A program made the translations under genes and the position numbers. Source: Tenebrio molitor (Eukaryota > Arthropoda > Insecta > Coleoptera > Tenebrionidae). Taken from it: 64,000 bases of DNA. Location of the stretch: the NCBI RefSeq assembly GCF_963966145.1, contig NC_091049.1, positions 5,890,001-5,954,000 of the forward strand, written 5' to 3'. Under the pieces are notes generated by a model that saw only the letters and a list, made by a program, of their open reading frames with translations, had not been told where the DNA came from and made no database searches. Each line of letters begins with the position of its first letter. Positions within the stretch are counted from its first letter, which is position 1. Shown one piece after another: positions 1-10,540 of this stretch.

Positions 1-568
1 GCAAAAAATGCCGTGAAACCAAAAGCTGCAAAAGAATCTACCCAACTTTCGACAGGGTCTTTGTAGGAAGAAGTCACTAAAACTTTTGTTGTAAGTGGTT
101 GCTGTTATAATCCGGTCTCTTACCTATTGCCGGTCGAAATATTCCAATCGGTAATCCATCTGAGATTTCTTTAATCATAGATTCCGTCATAGCTTTGGTG
201 AAAGTGTAAGTGTTAATCCATTTCTTTACGATACTGAAAAAAGAAAATTGCTAAAAGAAGGTCTTATGGAATTCTAACACAAACTTCACCCTAGAATGTT
301 CTCCAGTGAGTGATCAACAAGAAAACAAATCAAGAGTGCTACCTCATCTTGTGTTTTATCGAAACGTCTGTCTTAGCTTAATCGTACACATATGTATACT
401 TGCTATACACAGTCGTTTTATTGGTTGTCTACGTCACTAAAAATCTAGTATTAATTAATTAATTATCTTCGTATCCCACCTCCACCCGGCGGCACGGCAA
501 TTTTGCCGGAGTACATACACTATTACGGATAATACTATCAAGTAATAGTGCAGTGCTTATCAACATAA

Positions 569-2083
569 TTACCGGCGTCTCGCCTCCGCATTTTGACTTT
601 TTTGTGTTTTATGTTCTGTGTCAATGTTAAGGAATTTCCTCACGATGTGACATGAGTATAATAATATACCTTTTTGAATTTCAACCACCAATGTGTTCTC
701 TAAGTCCAAAATTTTTAAATTTTTAAAAAGAGATTGGCGTACTATTCCTGTTGCTGAAATTATAAATGGTAAAATCGAAATTTTTTCTAAACACCAAAGA
801 TTTCTCATAGCAACGGAGAGTTCTAAATATTTATTAATTTTTGTATTATATGTCTGTGTTATATTGTGTGAATTTGGAACAGCTATATCTAAAAGATATG
901 CTTGCTTTTGTTGTTTATTTAAAATAATAATGTCTGGTCATGTCAGTTAAAACTGTCCGATCAAAATATAATTTGTAATTGTCATTTTCTAAACAACTTT
1001 CTGGTTTATAAATGTAATGTGGTTGTGTATCCTTTAATAAATTGAATTTAACTGCTAAATTCATGTGTATAATTTTTGCGAATATATCATGACGTTTTTT
1101 ATATTCGCTTTGAGCCAAAACGGTGCAAGAAGAAATGATATGTTCAATGGTTTCCCCTTCAGTTCCGCAAATCCTACATTTATCAATGATCAATTGTAAA
1201 CCGCATATGTGTTTTTTATAATTTCTTGTGTTTATAACACGATCTTGTATTGCAAATATAAAACCCTCAGTCTCAGGATGAATATTTGATTTTTTAAGCC
1301 ATGCATGAGAAGCTTGAATATTAATTTCTGGCTGTTCTAGCTCTTTAAAATATCTCCCATGTAAAGACTTTTGTTTTATATTTGCTATAGTGTCAGGTAT
1401 ATTTGGCTCAACAATATCTGAAATTATATTATCACTTAAATTTAAAGGTGTGTAACCTTTTTCCGCTGAAACCAAAGCATTAAAAAAAGTGTTATCGCGA
1501 GCTCTATTGAGAAAATAATTTTTTAGTGAAGCAATTTGATTATGTTGTAGAATTTCTAGATTTGAAAAACCCCTACCACCATTTTCGCGTGGTAAATTAA
1601 ATCTTTCAATAGCAGATTTGGGATGATGTTTACAAAATTTTGTAAAGAGAACTCTAGTTTGAATATTTATATTCTGTAAATTAGTTTTGGACCATTTTAT
1701 AATACCAAAAGAATAGGTCAACAATGGAACAGCATATGTATTAACTGCTTTAATTAAATTATTACCGTTTAATTTTGATTTTAAAATAGATTTAATTCTT
1801 AAATAAAATTGTTTTTCTAAATTTTCTTTTATAATTGAATGTTGAATATGATTTGATTGATTAATACCTAAATATTTATAAAATTCTCCTTTATTTAAAT
1901 TTTTAATGATTTCTCCTTCTTTAGTTATATATTCTAAATTTTCGTAATGACCGCGACATATTGATTGCGTTTTACACTTATCAATACCAAAACTCATGCT
2001 AATATCATTTGAGAAATTTTCAGTTATTGTTAATAAAGATAAAATGTGATTCTTTTTAGATGCATAAAGTTTTATGTCATCTA
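569..2083 (-). pseudogene. LINE ORF, C-terminal part: RT end, zinc finger, endonuclease
   Basis: The frame resumes right after the mariner at the aspartate pair of the RT active-site box (DDIKLYA). It continues through the thumb and connection region to a CCHC-type finger (CRICG, then HIISSC). The restriction-like endonuclease follows, with PDIII and LLDIAVP as the expected catalytic acidic motifs. A single-base frameshift lies at about 932-940, just before the PD motif. After it the frame stays open to a stop at 569. That one shift and the transposon inserts make this copy inactive. Homology is strong; domain limits are approximate. Confidence 0.8.
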
Positions 2084-2085
2084 TA

Positions 2086-3357
2086 CAGGGTGGTCCCGAT
2101 ATAACCTGCCAAAAGACATCCAGTAATAGGTGACGATGAGTAGAACTCATACACAAAAAAAGTTTCTAATAAAAGTCTTTTCGTTTTCGAGATAAAAATA
2201 ATTGAAAATTTGATCAAAATTTGCTGTACGCTAATGAGTTAATCGGTTTTAAAAAGGTAATTCTGGTTACTTGGCTGCAATTTCTTTAGCAACGGTACCT
2301 GCAACACCTATGACATTTGTCAAGTTTAATTTTAAATTTTCGAATCCTTCAAAAGGTTATGAAATTCACAAAACAAGAATACGCCGATTTGCATTTACTC
2401 TATGGCGAAACACGTGGTAATTCAAGACCGGCAAGGCGACCATACGGCGAGCGTTATCCTGAAGGAGTCCTTCCGTCCCGTTGTACTTTTGTGGAGCTAC
2501 ATCCGCATTTATGTGAGGTTGGTTCTGACTGATTCCAATACGATGGCGTCCCCGATCCTCCATTTAACCCCTCTGGATTTTAATTTTTGGGACCACACGA
2601 AAGATTTAGTATACGAAGTTGAAATAAATACAGGAGGCCAACTCCAGAAACGCGTAACAGACGCCGCGAACCAGATTCGTAAAAACCCAGAAATGCTGAA
2701 TTCTGTTTATTAAAATTGGTACCAGCGTACTCAAATGTGCTTAAATGCCAACGGAAGGCACACAGAACATTTATTATAAAATAATTGTTCTAGTCTAGTT
2801 TACCTTTCATTAGTTAGTAGATATTCTCAGTTAGAGTTGAAAGTACGAATATGTAAAGTGTAAATAAATTTATTCAATACATTATTTTGGCTATTTAACC
2901 ACAATTAAGACGATACTCTTGTTACACAGTTCTTCCACAATTTTGCACACACTACCTCTACATTTATTTACACATTGAGGAACACCACTTTATTTATTAC
3001 TCATTCATCTCAGTCTACAAAATCAGCTTTTGTACCTAAATAAGCTGGTGAATTAACGCACACAGTGTAGGTACAGCGTTTTCAATAAATGTCATTAATT
3101 TGATTTAGTTTGTCAGATTTGAGATTTGTCATAAACGATTCAGGTACCTATGTTGCTTAGATACTGTCATACTTACAAACACCAACAATTAATTCCTGAG
3201 TAGGTACGTATTTTTGTGGTCAGCAGCGTCGAATGGGTGTGGATAGGGGTTAATTTATCCCCATTATTTTGGACCTAACAAAATGGGGTTTTTTGGACTT
3301 GTTAGATCCTTCTAATGACCCAGAATTTTTTTGGCAGGTTATATCGGGACCACCCTG
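2086..3357. mobile_element. mariner-like element with internal deletion, inside LINE RT
   Basis: The ends are inverted repeats beginning CAGGGTGGTCCCGATATAAC (left 2086, right ending 3357), flanked by TA duplications at 2084-2085 and 3358-3359. Length is 1272 bases, typical of mariner elements. Only the two ends of the transposase frame survive, on the plus strand. The insertion lies exactly in the Y-x-DD box of the host LINE reverse transcriptase. Confidence 0.88.
2350..2713 (+). pseudogene. mariner-like transposase remnant, middle deleted
   Basis: The first part carries a helix-turn-helix region of the kind seen in insect transposases (FTKQEYADLHLLYGE, then PSRCTFVELHPHL). The second, in another frame, carries the C-terminal end of a mariner-type transposase (LTPLDFNFWDH, then AANQIRKNPEMLNSV). 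The central part with the DDE/D catalytic residues is missing, so no active enzyme is made. A related N-terminal remnant lies at 42598-42820. Confidence 0.75.
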
Positions 3358-3359
3358 TA

Positions 3360-4819
3360 TAAAGAAGGTGATTTAATTTTGATAGTGTGGTATTATTATG
3401 TCTAATATTAAAACCGTATCCAGTGCTATTTAATAGATTTGTCAAAGGATTAATGGCTAGACAAAACCATAAAGGACTTAAAGAATCTCCTTGATAAATT
3501 CCCCGTTTAATTTGAATAGGCTCGGATTTTAATTTAGTATTGTTTATTGATAAATTTAAAGTAGTTCTCCAAAATGTCATTACATGTGATAAAAAGTTAA
3601 TCAAATCCAAATTAATTTTATAAATTTTAAGTATTTTAATTAACCATGAATGTGGTACTGAATCATAGGCTTTTTTGTAGTCTATGAATGCGGTATAAAT
3701 ATTTCTATTATTTCTTCTATCTTGTTCCATTATTACCGTATCTATTATAAGTTGTTCTTTGCAACCAAAACACTCCTTAACACAACCTTTTTGTTCTTCA
3801 TTAAGTATATTTAATTTTTGACAATGGTCGTAAATTATTACTTTAATGCAAGATGTCATAATTTTATAAATTGTAGGTAGACATGTGATTGGCCTATATT
3901 TTGATGGATTCTTAGTATCGGAATCTTTTGGTTTCAGATATGTTATACCATGGGCCAAAAACTCTGGAAATGTGTTAGGTTCCCTAATAAATCCGTTAAA
4001 GTGATCAAGTAAGCATTTATGAATACAAGTAAATTTTTTTAACCAAAAGTTATGAATTTGGTCACCTCCAGGGGATTTCCAATTATGTGAACTATTAATA
4101 TTTTGAACTAAAATTTCAAGGCTAATTTGAATATAATGTGGATTATTACTATCTGGTATCTCATTTTCTAAATTAGGAATCCATTCTGCCTGATTATTAA
4201 ATTGAACTTCATTTGACCATATGTTTGACCAGAATTCTTTAATTTCATTTATATTTGGTATACCATTATTATTTTGAGTTTTATTATCTGCTAAATTTTT
4301 GTAAAACAACTTCTCATTATTTCTAAATAGTTTGTTTTCAAATTTCCGTTGTTTATTATTTTTATATCTTTTTAATCGTTTAGAATAAATATTCAATTTT
4401 TGTAATAAAGTGTCTTTAATTTCTATTAATGTTTCATTATATTCGTTATATTTTAAACAATGTATTCTGTTTTTATTTAAAATCGATTGAATACAGTTAT
4501 TTAGATGATTAGAATTTATACCCTTTAAATATTGAGTTATTCTACCTAAATCTCGTCTGATATTGTTAATGCGTTTATTTAGTCTTCGTTCCCATTTTGG
4601 TAATTCTTTAGCTTTTATATTATTTGTCTGGTCAATTTCTTTTGAACCATTTAATCTGATAATTGTTAAAGCTCCACTATATATAATACTGTGTAATTTT
4701 TTAAAACTTGTCGTGTTATTTACAAATTTAGGTAAAATGAATTGATTTAAAATTTCAATCATTGCAAAGAATTTTTTGGAGCTTTGTTGTTTAGGTAATA
4801 GTGGTCTATTAAATGGTTC
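3360..4819 (-). pseudogene. LINE ORF, middle part: reverse transcriptase
   Basis: Clear RT signatures in order are a KSPGGDQIHNFW segment, YRPITCLPTIYK, FIDYKKAYDSVPHSWL and RGIYQGDSLSPLWF. The frame ends at the LLY preceding the catalytic aspartates, where the mariner at 2086-3357 is inserted. Upstream (higher coordinates) it is cut by the mariner at 4822-6105. The order of motifs and the GCKEQLIID segment resemble R2/R4/Dong-group elements. The reading frame is otherwise uninterrupted, suggesting the LINE was young when it was hit. Confidence 0.85.
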
Positions 4820-4821
4820 TA

Positions 4822-6105
4822 CAGCGTGATCAACAAGGACTGAAGCTGTTGGCAGCAAATGACAGCAAAATATTCCCAAAGTATGAAAATTTTTTGTGCG
4901 TCAGTGTTGGCACCTGCTTCAAGTTGTGAATGTCAAAAAATTTAGGTTATGTTACGAGTTGGTAGTTTTAAAACACGATACGTACAGCTTGACCAGAATA
5001 GCTTGGGGTATGAGATGCGCACAAGAGGAAACGAGCGAGTCTCTGTAAGACAAGGATATGGCTATGGTTGTAGGTACGGTACACTCAATGAAGCAAATCT
5101 GCTCAAAACAGCCTGGACATGCTGTTACTTGAAGCTTGAAGCGCTTATTTTCGCCCGTTTGTACACGATCTAAACACTTCCAGACCCAACAGACAAGTGC
5201 GTTTCGCTAGTGGGAGGGATTTCAGTCCACTGCGTCACTTGCCAAGCTGTTCAGCTGTTCTGGTCGACCTGTACAAAACGACCAAAAACAGTATAAAAAG
5301 TAATTAGCCGTACTTAATTAAATGGCCCACTGTTTCGATATTCATAAAAGCGACAGGCAGTGCCTGCATGCCCCTCCTGAGAAACAGAAACATAATGCAG
5401 GGATTGGATCTGGGAAAATTTGTAAGGGTGGAACATTAATTTCTTCTTTAAAATGGTTAGGCAATTTCCATATGACAAGCTTGTACAGTAAGGAAAAGGA
5501 ATGACGGGATTTTTAATGGTAAGAATTATTAGGCCCTGCATTAAACGTGCCCAACAAAGAACTCTGGATGCGTGTGTTTTAAATAAGAGTCACATCTGTT
5601 TGGAGTGAAAGCTTTCGCACTGACTTTCGAGGGCTTTGTTCCATTCTACCTCGAACATTCTCGACTACATCTTCTGTAAGTGTAGATGATGTTCTTTCTA
5701 CCAGTAGCATTTGCCTTTTTCCATCACTGGTTTGTAGGTAACGTTGCACCAATCTCGTGCAATGCTGCTTAAACGCAACTAAGGTATATAACAACTGGCT
5801 CGGGGAACATTTGTTGAAATTGGTGATATGCATCATCCGTGCTCCGTGGAATACATGGTGGAATACTACCAACCGTTAGCAGCATCAAAATTTCCAGTCC
5901 GAAAGTACGCCATACCAATTAAAATGCCTTGTTCTAGTGTAAAAACCATTTTAATAAATAAATTGATACAAAAATGACACTTGATTTTGAAGTTTGAATT
6001 TGCCCGTCAAAGTTGACAACTGAAAATGTAATGCTACCAATTTCACTGAAATTTTCATCATGTTGTCATTGTTGCCAACAGCTTCAGTCCTTGTTGATCA
6101 CTCTG
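4822..6105. mobile_element. mariner-like element inside the LINE 5' region
   Basis: The terminal inverted repeats start CAGCGTGATCAACAAGGACT (4822) and end as the complement GTTGATCACTCTG (6105), with TA duplications at 4820-4821 and 6106-6107. Length is 1284 bases. The same terminal motif (GTGATCAAGAA-GACTGA) recurs in short elements at 28809-29398, 36394-36626 and about 57383-57660, so this family may have mobilised those MITEs. Confidence 0.87.
5000..5872 (-). pseudogene. mariner transposase remnant
   Basis: Broken frames show an N-terminal mariner helix-turn-helix region (ENVRGRMEQSPRKSVRKLSL, 5580-5680) and, downstream, the KLMFHPYKFSQIQ stretch (around 5430) that matches the usual L-PYK-Q linker. 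Frameshifts and stops separate the pieces and no intact catalytic domain was traced. Coordinates are approximate at the 3' side. Confidence 0.65.
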
Positions 6106-6107
6106 TA

Positions 6108-6699
6108 TATGTTCAAATTCGTTCAGAGTTCTATTAAATTCATCTTCAATTTGTTCTTTAAAATTTTGATGGTAGTAAAAATTTTGATTAATAACATGTA
6201 TATCATTATAACTCAAGTCTAAATTATTTATGTCGTTTTGTATCGTGTTGTTTGGTGTTGAATTATTTTGACAACAGAAAGAGTCATTATGATTTGGTAA
6301 ACTTTGCGGTTCAACAGAATTTTCAACTAAATTATTAGAAACTTCATTATTGTCAGAATAATTAATTGACAATTCTAACTTTACATCATTTTTGATCTTT
6401 TCTAAAATTGCCGAAGGGATATAGTTTTTCTTCATAATGGCTCTCCTCTGGTCAGCTAAATTTTGAATAGTAACAGGAAACTGGGGGTACTTACTTTGGA
6501 ACGCTTTAAATAAATCAAGCCTGTAAGTACTCACAACATCCTGTAGTTTCGTGATCCGAAAATATTCCCGTATAATGAAAATATTCATTTCCATAGTCCA
6601 TTTTTTGCGTTTTCTAACTTCTATAGCACCATTGGATTGCAGTGAAGCACTTGCAACAACATTTGGCGCGTTTTTATTAGAGAGCGAATTTATTGACAT
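6108..6699 (-). pseudogene. LINE ORF, N-terminal part
   Basis: The frame starts at an ATG at 6699, only about 25 bases inside the LINE border, so the 5' UTR is very short or truncated. It encodes a basic region with a Myb/SANT-like helix set (KRKKWTMEMNIFIIREY, then QNLADQRRAIMKKNYI) found at the start of R4/Dong-group proteins. An Asn-rich linker follows. It is cut at 6106 by the mariner and its frame is resumed at 4819. Confidence 0.7.
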
Positions 6700-8240
6700 T
6701 TAGACAGTTGTCACGGCACTCTATATTATTAATAATTATTGCTTTATTTTCAATGGTAAAACTCATTTTACCACTTATTCTAGGATACGTGATTGTTGTT
6801 TACAATTACAGGAAACGTCCGCAAACTTTGCCGAAATGGTAAACTTTTTTCAAGGTTAACATCCTCTACGGTTAACATCAACACCGTTGCTTTAAAAGTG
6901 ACGTTTCTTTGACATTTCACCAAAAAATCTGTTTACCAGTGGCGTCGCGTTTGGCAATAAAGCTGGTAAATTCGAATGTAAAATGTTGCTGTTGTTTATT
7001 TTATAAATTTTCTCCTTTATCAGATAATAATAATAAAATGCACAATTATAATTCCAACGTCTAAAATTCATTAGGTGTGATTTATTATAAAGTAGCGTTT
7101 GAGACCATAAATTGTCTACGCTCATGCATTGAACGCTTATTTGCATAGAATTCCGCTACGACATGACCGATTATAATTTGCAACGCCTGCTCTGTTTTCT
7201 TTTTGATCACTTTGTACTTCGAAACATGTAATTTTTTTTGTCTCTTACCTCGGTGTCAGTCGATGGGCTTCTTCTAATGAAAGTCTCTTCAACATCGATT
7301 CTGCTCGTTCATAGTGCAAAGGGTGGTCGTAAATAACTTCATCGAGAGAGTCGAGGTGACAGTAGACATACGCCGTAGAAGTGTGCACCACCGACTGAAA
7401 AAAATCGTAAGAATGGCTTCACAGAATTACCAAACGCTACCATCAAAATTTTAAATTTCTTGCAAAAATCCAACAGAACCTTGGTTCCTTTCACGTTGAT
7501 GTCATAAGCCGTTTTGATGTTTTCGTTGAAATTCACAGTGGCAGCAACGTGAAAGACGATGTTGGTTTTTGAAATCAACTCCTCTCGATCTTCTGGTGTC
7601 AAACCCAGGTCCTCTTGGACACAGTCTCCGACGATCGCAATTACACGGCTTTTATAATCAGGACGTTCATTCTTTAGTCTGTCAAAGAGCTGAAAAAGAA
7701 TCGCTTTTAGTGACTTTAATGCTAGTAATTGTTGTTTAGCGCGAAATTGAACATTTCTTCAAATCGTGTCGATACGTTTTTGCCTTTCTTCGCTCTTATC
7801 AAAACGTAAATGGTGGCAACGTTAGTGCTTCTCAAAAGCTTTTCGATCAGGACTTTTCCTATGAAGCCGGTGCCTCCAGTAACAAAGACACTTTTTTTCT
7901 CATAAAATTCGAGAATTTTTGATCGACACATTCTTGTTAAGCGGATTTAATTGTGTATTAACTCGGCAACTGCTGTACCAAGAATAACATGTTTACCCTC
8001 CCAATTCTTAAATAACTCATCTGCCCAAGATTTTTTTAACAATAAAAATTATTTGTATTTACTTTTAATCATGTTGTTTACCATTAAGTGGCAGGATTTA
8101 TAAGGTTGATGCGTGAAAAAAGGTAAAATGCGATTATTTTGATACTGGTCATAACAACGGGATCCACGAAAAATTGTTAAAGCGAATGGAAAGATGAGGT
8201 TTTTGATTGTAGACAAAATTATTCCAATGTAATAGTATAT

Positions 8241-8357
8241 TAAAGAACGAGTTTTATAAGGGTTGATTTGGCGCACGAGTCCCAAGTGTAGAAAACGACC
8301 CGTAGCGGAGTTTTGTATAGGACGAGTGCGCCAATGCCCTTTTAAAACGAGTTTTTT
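8241..8357. repeat. foldback repeat with GC-rich centre (a)
   Basis: The arms (8241-8275 and 8325-8357) are imperfect reverse complements and include the GGCGCACGAGTCC / GGACGAGTGCGCC pair. The centre at 8295-8312 contains CCGTAGCGG with the short stem CCG/CGG. No ORF. See the finding on the shared foldback architecture. Confidence 0.7.
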
Positions 8358-8414
8358 ATGTTATTTTTTAGAATTTGCACCCTTGTTTTAATTTTTAAAT
8401 AAAAATAGTTACTT

Positions 8415-8531
8415 ATGATGTAGGTGTTAAAAGTGAGATTTTATTTTGTAAGTGGGGTAGATTGGGAAACGAGCGCAGCGAGTTGACCAACCCCACGAAC
8501 AAAATAAAATCACTTTTAACACGTCCATCAT
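8415..8531. repeat. foldback repeat with GC-rich centre (b)
   Basis: The arms are near-perfect reverse complements (GTGTTAAAAGTGAGATTTTA against TAAAATCACTTTTAACAC). The centre reads ACGAGCGCAGCGAGTT at about 8468-8484. Arm sequence is unrelated to repeat (a) only 70 bases away. Confidence 0.75.
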
Positions 8532-9540
8532 ACATCTATTTTTTATACAACTGGTTTGCATTGCATTAAAAAACGCCATCGTATTTTTGATGTTTATTTT
8601 AATGTCTGAGGCGAAAATCAGGTAGCTAGTCTTGTATTGACATTTGTTTATTACAAACGTCAAAAAAAGCTTTCATTACGTTTTGTAAAACACTTTCAAT
8701 TCCACATTATTGCATTCGTAAACATGGAATGCAAAGAAAACGACGTTAATGATGCCGATATCGACGACAGATTTCCTGCAGATATTGAAAAAGCGGCAAA
8801 TAGAGCCACTTTAACATTTATAAATAAATAAAAAATAACTAGTATTAAAAATACCTTTAACACGGTAAGTTATAAAGAGCAATTTTTAATCAAATTAGCT
8901 TCCACTAAAAACGTAAATTTTAATGTCAGTTGTATAAAAAATTAAATTTTCAAATTCTAGGGAATTTTGTATTAATTGGTAATTCAATGTAACATATGTA
9001 CATATGTTAAAAAATAGAGTTTGAACATTAATATTGGAAGTTTTTTGGTGTAAATGACAATAATGCACTGAAATATTGATAAACATTTTCTTAGAGATCT
9101 ATTAAATCACGTGTGCTTTAAGACATAGCCATAAACGACTCCAAATTGAATACAATAATAGACCTATTAGAGACGCAGATTCTAAAAAAGCACTTTTAAA
9201 CGTCTTTGAAACGGAATGTTTGAGTTTATAAAATAGTGAATTTACATTTACCTACTCAAGATCACTAGGCCAAAGGCATTTCGCGATGTATAGATACATC
9301 ATCCTCTTTTAAGTGGCTTGCCATCTTTTATTTTTGTAAAGTAATAAATGGCTACAAAGAACAAAATTGCAATTTTATACCTTTGTGCAGGTAAAGCTGA
9401 ATTTGGTTATCGATAAAAAATCAATATTTACACAGGTAGTATACCTACTAACTCCTCAGAAAAAAATGTCAAGAAAATTAATGATTTCACAAATTTTATT
9501 ACCAAATCCACAGTAAAATTTAGTATGTATGTAATACATA
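8532..9540. other. gap without recognised gene
   Basis: AT-rich. A short open frame at 8724-8831 (MECKENDVNDADI, then FPADIEKAANRA) could be the start of a Crypton/tyrosine-recombinase-type transposon protein, but it stops after 35 codons. Nothing else was recognised. Confidence 0.4.
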
Positions 9541-9865
9541 ACGGGTCTTCAAATAAATTTATATTTAGAGCAACCTATGGAAATTCAATTGTTTGTAACA
9601 TTTTTCCAGCGTAGAAAATGACACAAGAAACGTCTGACATTTTAACGAAATAAAATTAGGTTAGAAAATATTTTTAATTTTTGTAGTGCATTCTCCCTAT
9701 TCCCCCTCCACAGAATATGACAATATCAAATTGGGAAAAACCTTACAATGTAACCTGTGTAACTCCGGAGAATAATTGGTTACCTACAAAAACTACTTTA
9801 CACTGTTAACAGAATTAGAATGTCGCCTACGCCTACTCTAAATATATATTTATTTGAAGGCCCGA
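9541..9865. mobile_element. MITE with terminal inverted repeats
   Basis: The left end ACGGGTCTTCAAATAAATTT and the right end (9838-9865, complement of TCGGGCCTTCAAATAAAT) pair over about 30 bases. TA flanks both sides. Non-coding. Confidence 0.7.
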
Positions 9866-10540
9866 TATATCTACACTAAACCTGAATTATGTCCGCGTCC
9901 TTGATGACCATGTTTAGACTTCAAAAGGCCACAAAGGAATAAATACCCAGTGGACGTATTTTGGGGAAAACTCAGTTTGCGCCATAAATATCCGTCCTGT
10001 ATTCATTCGCAATACCACACGTCTGGTATTGTGATTTTGTGTTTTATCTAAAAACGTATGTTTTAAAATGCATTCACGTTGTTTTGGCATAATGGGAGGC
10101 TGTGTCAATGTCTGGTGCATAGTTTTAGTAGTTTGCAATAGAAGAATACTCAGACATCGCGGGGAATTCAGCAACATTTTGATAGGTCCGCATATCAGGC
10201 ACTTTAGAAAAGGAAATCAAACAGTTCTCCAACGTTAATATGCCAAAAACAAGGTGAACATACATACATAAGTAAATTAACCATTTTTCAAAAGAAACCT
10301 GCGAATAAAATCCTAAAGGTAAGAAGAAGTTTGCAGCGTAGTGTTTAATTTTAATTTCAAATTTTGTCTATCAACTGATTATTTTGTTTAAATGAAATCT
10401 AATCAATAATAAAAATTCTTAAATTCAGTGGCGGCTCGTGACTCGTTGACGAGGGGACCTCTGCTACATCTCCATATGAGATAAATATGAAAATGTACAA
10501 AAACATGAATAATACACGAAAGGTATTATACATATACACA
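9866..10540. other. gap: dispersed repeat fragment
   Basis: Bases about 10060-10230 resemble 52085-52290 and 52380-52510 (shared words include ACTCAGACATCGCGGG and GAAATTCAGCAAC). Part of an unclassified dispersed repeat. No gene seen. Confidence 0.5.

Larger units (their letters stand above)
467..6724 (-). mobile_element. R4/Dong-type non-LTR retrotransposon, interrupted by two mariners
   Basis: The empty site in FAR copy B defines the borders. Copy B runs straight through the sequence where copy A breaks after ATTAT at 462-466 and resumes with ATTAT at about 6725. Without its two inserts the element is about 3.7 kb. It has one long frame encoding an N-terminal SANT/Myb-like region, reverse transcriptase, a CCHC-type finger and a restriction-like endonuclease, with no poly-A tail at its 3' end (left side). 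Dong elements are known to prefer TAA repeats, and the target here is a TAA/ATT-rich tract, which supports the assignment. R4/Dong versus another R2-group clade needs a phylogeny. Confidence 0.85.
304..7214. mobile_element. Tc1/mariner-type MITE in FAR-A intron 3, split by a LINE
   Basis: The left end (around 304-330, core GTGATCAACAAGAAAACAAA) and right end (around 7188-7214, core TTTTCTTTTTGATCACTT) form a terminal inverted repeat. The element's two halves, 304-466 and 6725-7214, match one continuous element at 14561-15198 in FAR copy B and a shorter relative at 47245-47702. A TA remains at the right edge; the left flank is altered. It has no coding capacity of its own. Its absence from the 90-base intron 3 of copy C dates it after the C versus A/B split. 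Confidence 0.8.
1..7931 (-). pseudogene. fatty acyl-CoA reductase copy A, likely decayed, 3' part outside window
   Basis: FARs reduce fatty acyl-CoA to fatty alcohol with NADPH, usually at ER or peroxisome membranes. Exons by homology to copy B: 7740-7931, 7441-7689, 7249-7394, 124-233 and 1-82 (cut by the edge). Exon 1 has the Rossmann motif TGGTGFIG, exon 3 the HTSTAY segment and exon 4 the YTFTK (YxxxK) active site. Exon lengths 192, 249, 146 and 110 equal those of copies B and C. The donor after exon 1 reads CT (7738-7739) where B and C have GT, so normal splicing of intron 1 looks impossible. Intron 3 has grown to about 7 kb through nested transposons. The open frames of exons 2-4 suggest recent loss, or an unusual splice. 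Family call is firm; pseudogene status is inferred. Confidence 0.75.

Noticed and set aside
8724..8831. Short frame MECKENDVNDADI
   Set aside because: Only 35 codons after its best start; possible transposon protein start but not enough to annotate.
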